From Siphonodentalium dalli (Eukaryota > Mollusca > Scaphopoda > Gadilida > Siphonodentaliidae): DNA of 64,000 bases. The DNA lies in NCBI GenBank assembly GCA_032622095.1, contig CP136061.1, positions 22,508,991 through 22,572,990 on the forward strand. The letters are read 5' to 3'. A program made the position numbers and the translations under genes. Every line of letters starts with the position of its first letter. Position 1 is the first letter of the stretch. The notes below the pieces were generated by a model. The model was not told the origin of the DNA and did no database searches. It worked only from the letters and a program-made list of their open reading frames with translations. Below are positions 63,137-64,000 of this stretch, in pieces.

Positions 63137-63593
63137 TGTGACCCGCTATATCAAATCCAGTCGTAAGTCGGGTTTGTTTTTACCCTGTGCCAATGCATTC
63201 TCTTATATATGCGAGTCGACCATAGGTCGCCTCGCATATATAAGAGAATGCATTGGCCTAACAATAGTTTATCATTTTTTTTAAATAAATGTTTCTTACA
63301 ATTTTTAGGACATAAAATAAAAAACATCCATTACCCTGCAGGGAGCCCCACACATATATAGAAGCATATAGAAGAGTGTCGTCTGCTCATGTTTGTCTGG
63401 GGCTCTGTATGGGTGAAATTATAAACTTGTTAAAGAATACAAGAAAAAATTATAAAATTGTAAAAAATTGTTAGGCCAATGCATTCTCTTATATATGCGA
63501 GGCGACCTATGGTCCACTCGCATATATAAGAGAATGCATTGGCACAGGGTAAAAAAATCCCGACTTACGACTGGATTTGATATGGCGGGTCAC
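63137..63593. mobile_element. element with TGTGACCCGC ends around the double-hairpin core, copy 4
   Basis: The outer TIR is about 50 bp (TGTGACCCGCTATATCAAAT ... CAGTCGTAAGTCGGG) and differs from the TTAA-type ends of copies 2 and 3. The inside (63,183-63,549) is the same hairpin pair, CCCTGTGCCAATGC ... GGCACAGGG, with an unrelated spacer. ATTT on both sides may be a short target duplication. Confidence 0.85.
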
Positions 63594-64000
63594 ATTTATG
63601 CACTCTCACATCGTTGGCGTATTCATACGCGACCGGAGGCGCCCCCATAAGCTTTGTGTTCGATGTCAGGTCACCTCCATACAGCTAATATACATTTTTC
63701 ATACATCATATTTTATATTGTACATATTAAATTATATCAGTGGAATAAATACTGTCTACATCAACGGGGGCTGGGAACGAAAAGCAACAGCGATTAGGCT
63801 GTCGGTTTCAGAGAACAACCGGATAGATCGGGGGGGGGGGGGGGGGTCTGCAGAAAATTTCCGCCACGTTATCTCGGAAGCTGGTTCTATTAGATGTTAA
63901 ATGATATGATTGAGCCTCTATATTATACTTTCAATAGTATTACACGTACTTCAGGCAGTGGCCATCAATGTTTTATTCTTTTTCATTTTTTCTGTTAGTC
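63594..64000. other. host DNA at the right edge
   Basis: No gene recognised. A G run of about 18 bases lies at 63,829-63,846. Confidence 0.4.

Noticed and set aside
1-64000. tRNA and rRNA genes
   Set aside because: I looked for B-box-like and conserved rRNA words by eye and saw none; a covariance-model scan would be needed to be certain.

Overview
This is eukaryotic nuclear DNA from an animal. It has introns, GT-AG exons, dense short inverted-repeat elements, minisatellites, and one complete Polinton (Maverick) large DNA transposon. The repeat style (tandem blocks ending in short GGAC or GACA runs, many foldback elements) and a dermatopontin-type gene suggest a marine invertebrate, perhaps a mollusc. 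The species cannot be fixed from the sequence.

Layout. Positions 1-22,806 and 40,174-64,000 are host DNA, mostly repeats. On the minus strand, four exons (18,667-18,753; 11,827-12,016; 8,621-8,752; 5,367-5,496) join in matching phases. They encode a secreted dermatopontin-like protein with a signal peptide and repeated (K)EDRxWxxxC units. The last exon was not found. The introns are full of short inverted-repeat elements.

The centre, 22,813-40,167, is an intact Polinton of 17,355 bp. It has AG...CT termini, TIRs of about 468 bp that differ mainly in G-run length, and a perfect 6-bp target duplication (GGTGTA). From right to left on the minus strand it encodes protein-primed-type DNA polymerase B, an unknown protein, a packaging ATPase, two basic virion-like proteins, a conserved protein of unknown function, a chromodomain integrase, a small membrane protein, a penton-like minor capsid protein, a pVI-like protein, a double-jelly-roll-type major capsid protein, a Cys-rich small protein, and an adenain-like protease. 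The capsid set is complete and open, so the element could in principle make virions.

The most unusual part is the accessory region, 35,500-39,660. (1) PolB and a divergent zinc-knuckle gene face each other across a near-perfect palindrome of about 198 bp per arm. The arms hold both promoters, both leaders and an identical first 32 codons. (2) Next to it, a divergent gene pair with its 553-bp bidirectional promoter has been duplicated in tandem. (3) All four genes of those pairs end in a 16-nt stem-loop matching the metazoan replication-dependent histone mRNA 3' end (GGCCCTTTTCAGGGCC, then ACC/ACA). Conserved purine-rich elements follow where a U7-binding element would be expected. The proteins are not histones; one resembles an OTU protease fold with the active-site Cys replaced. 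This suggests a mobile, virus-like element that has taken on histone-type, S-phase-linked mRNA processing for its accessory genes.
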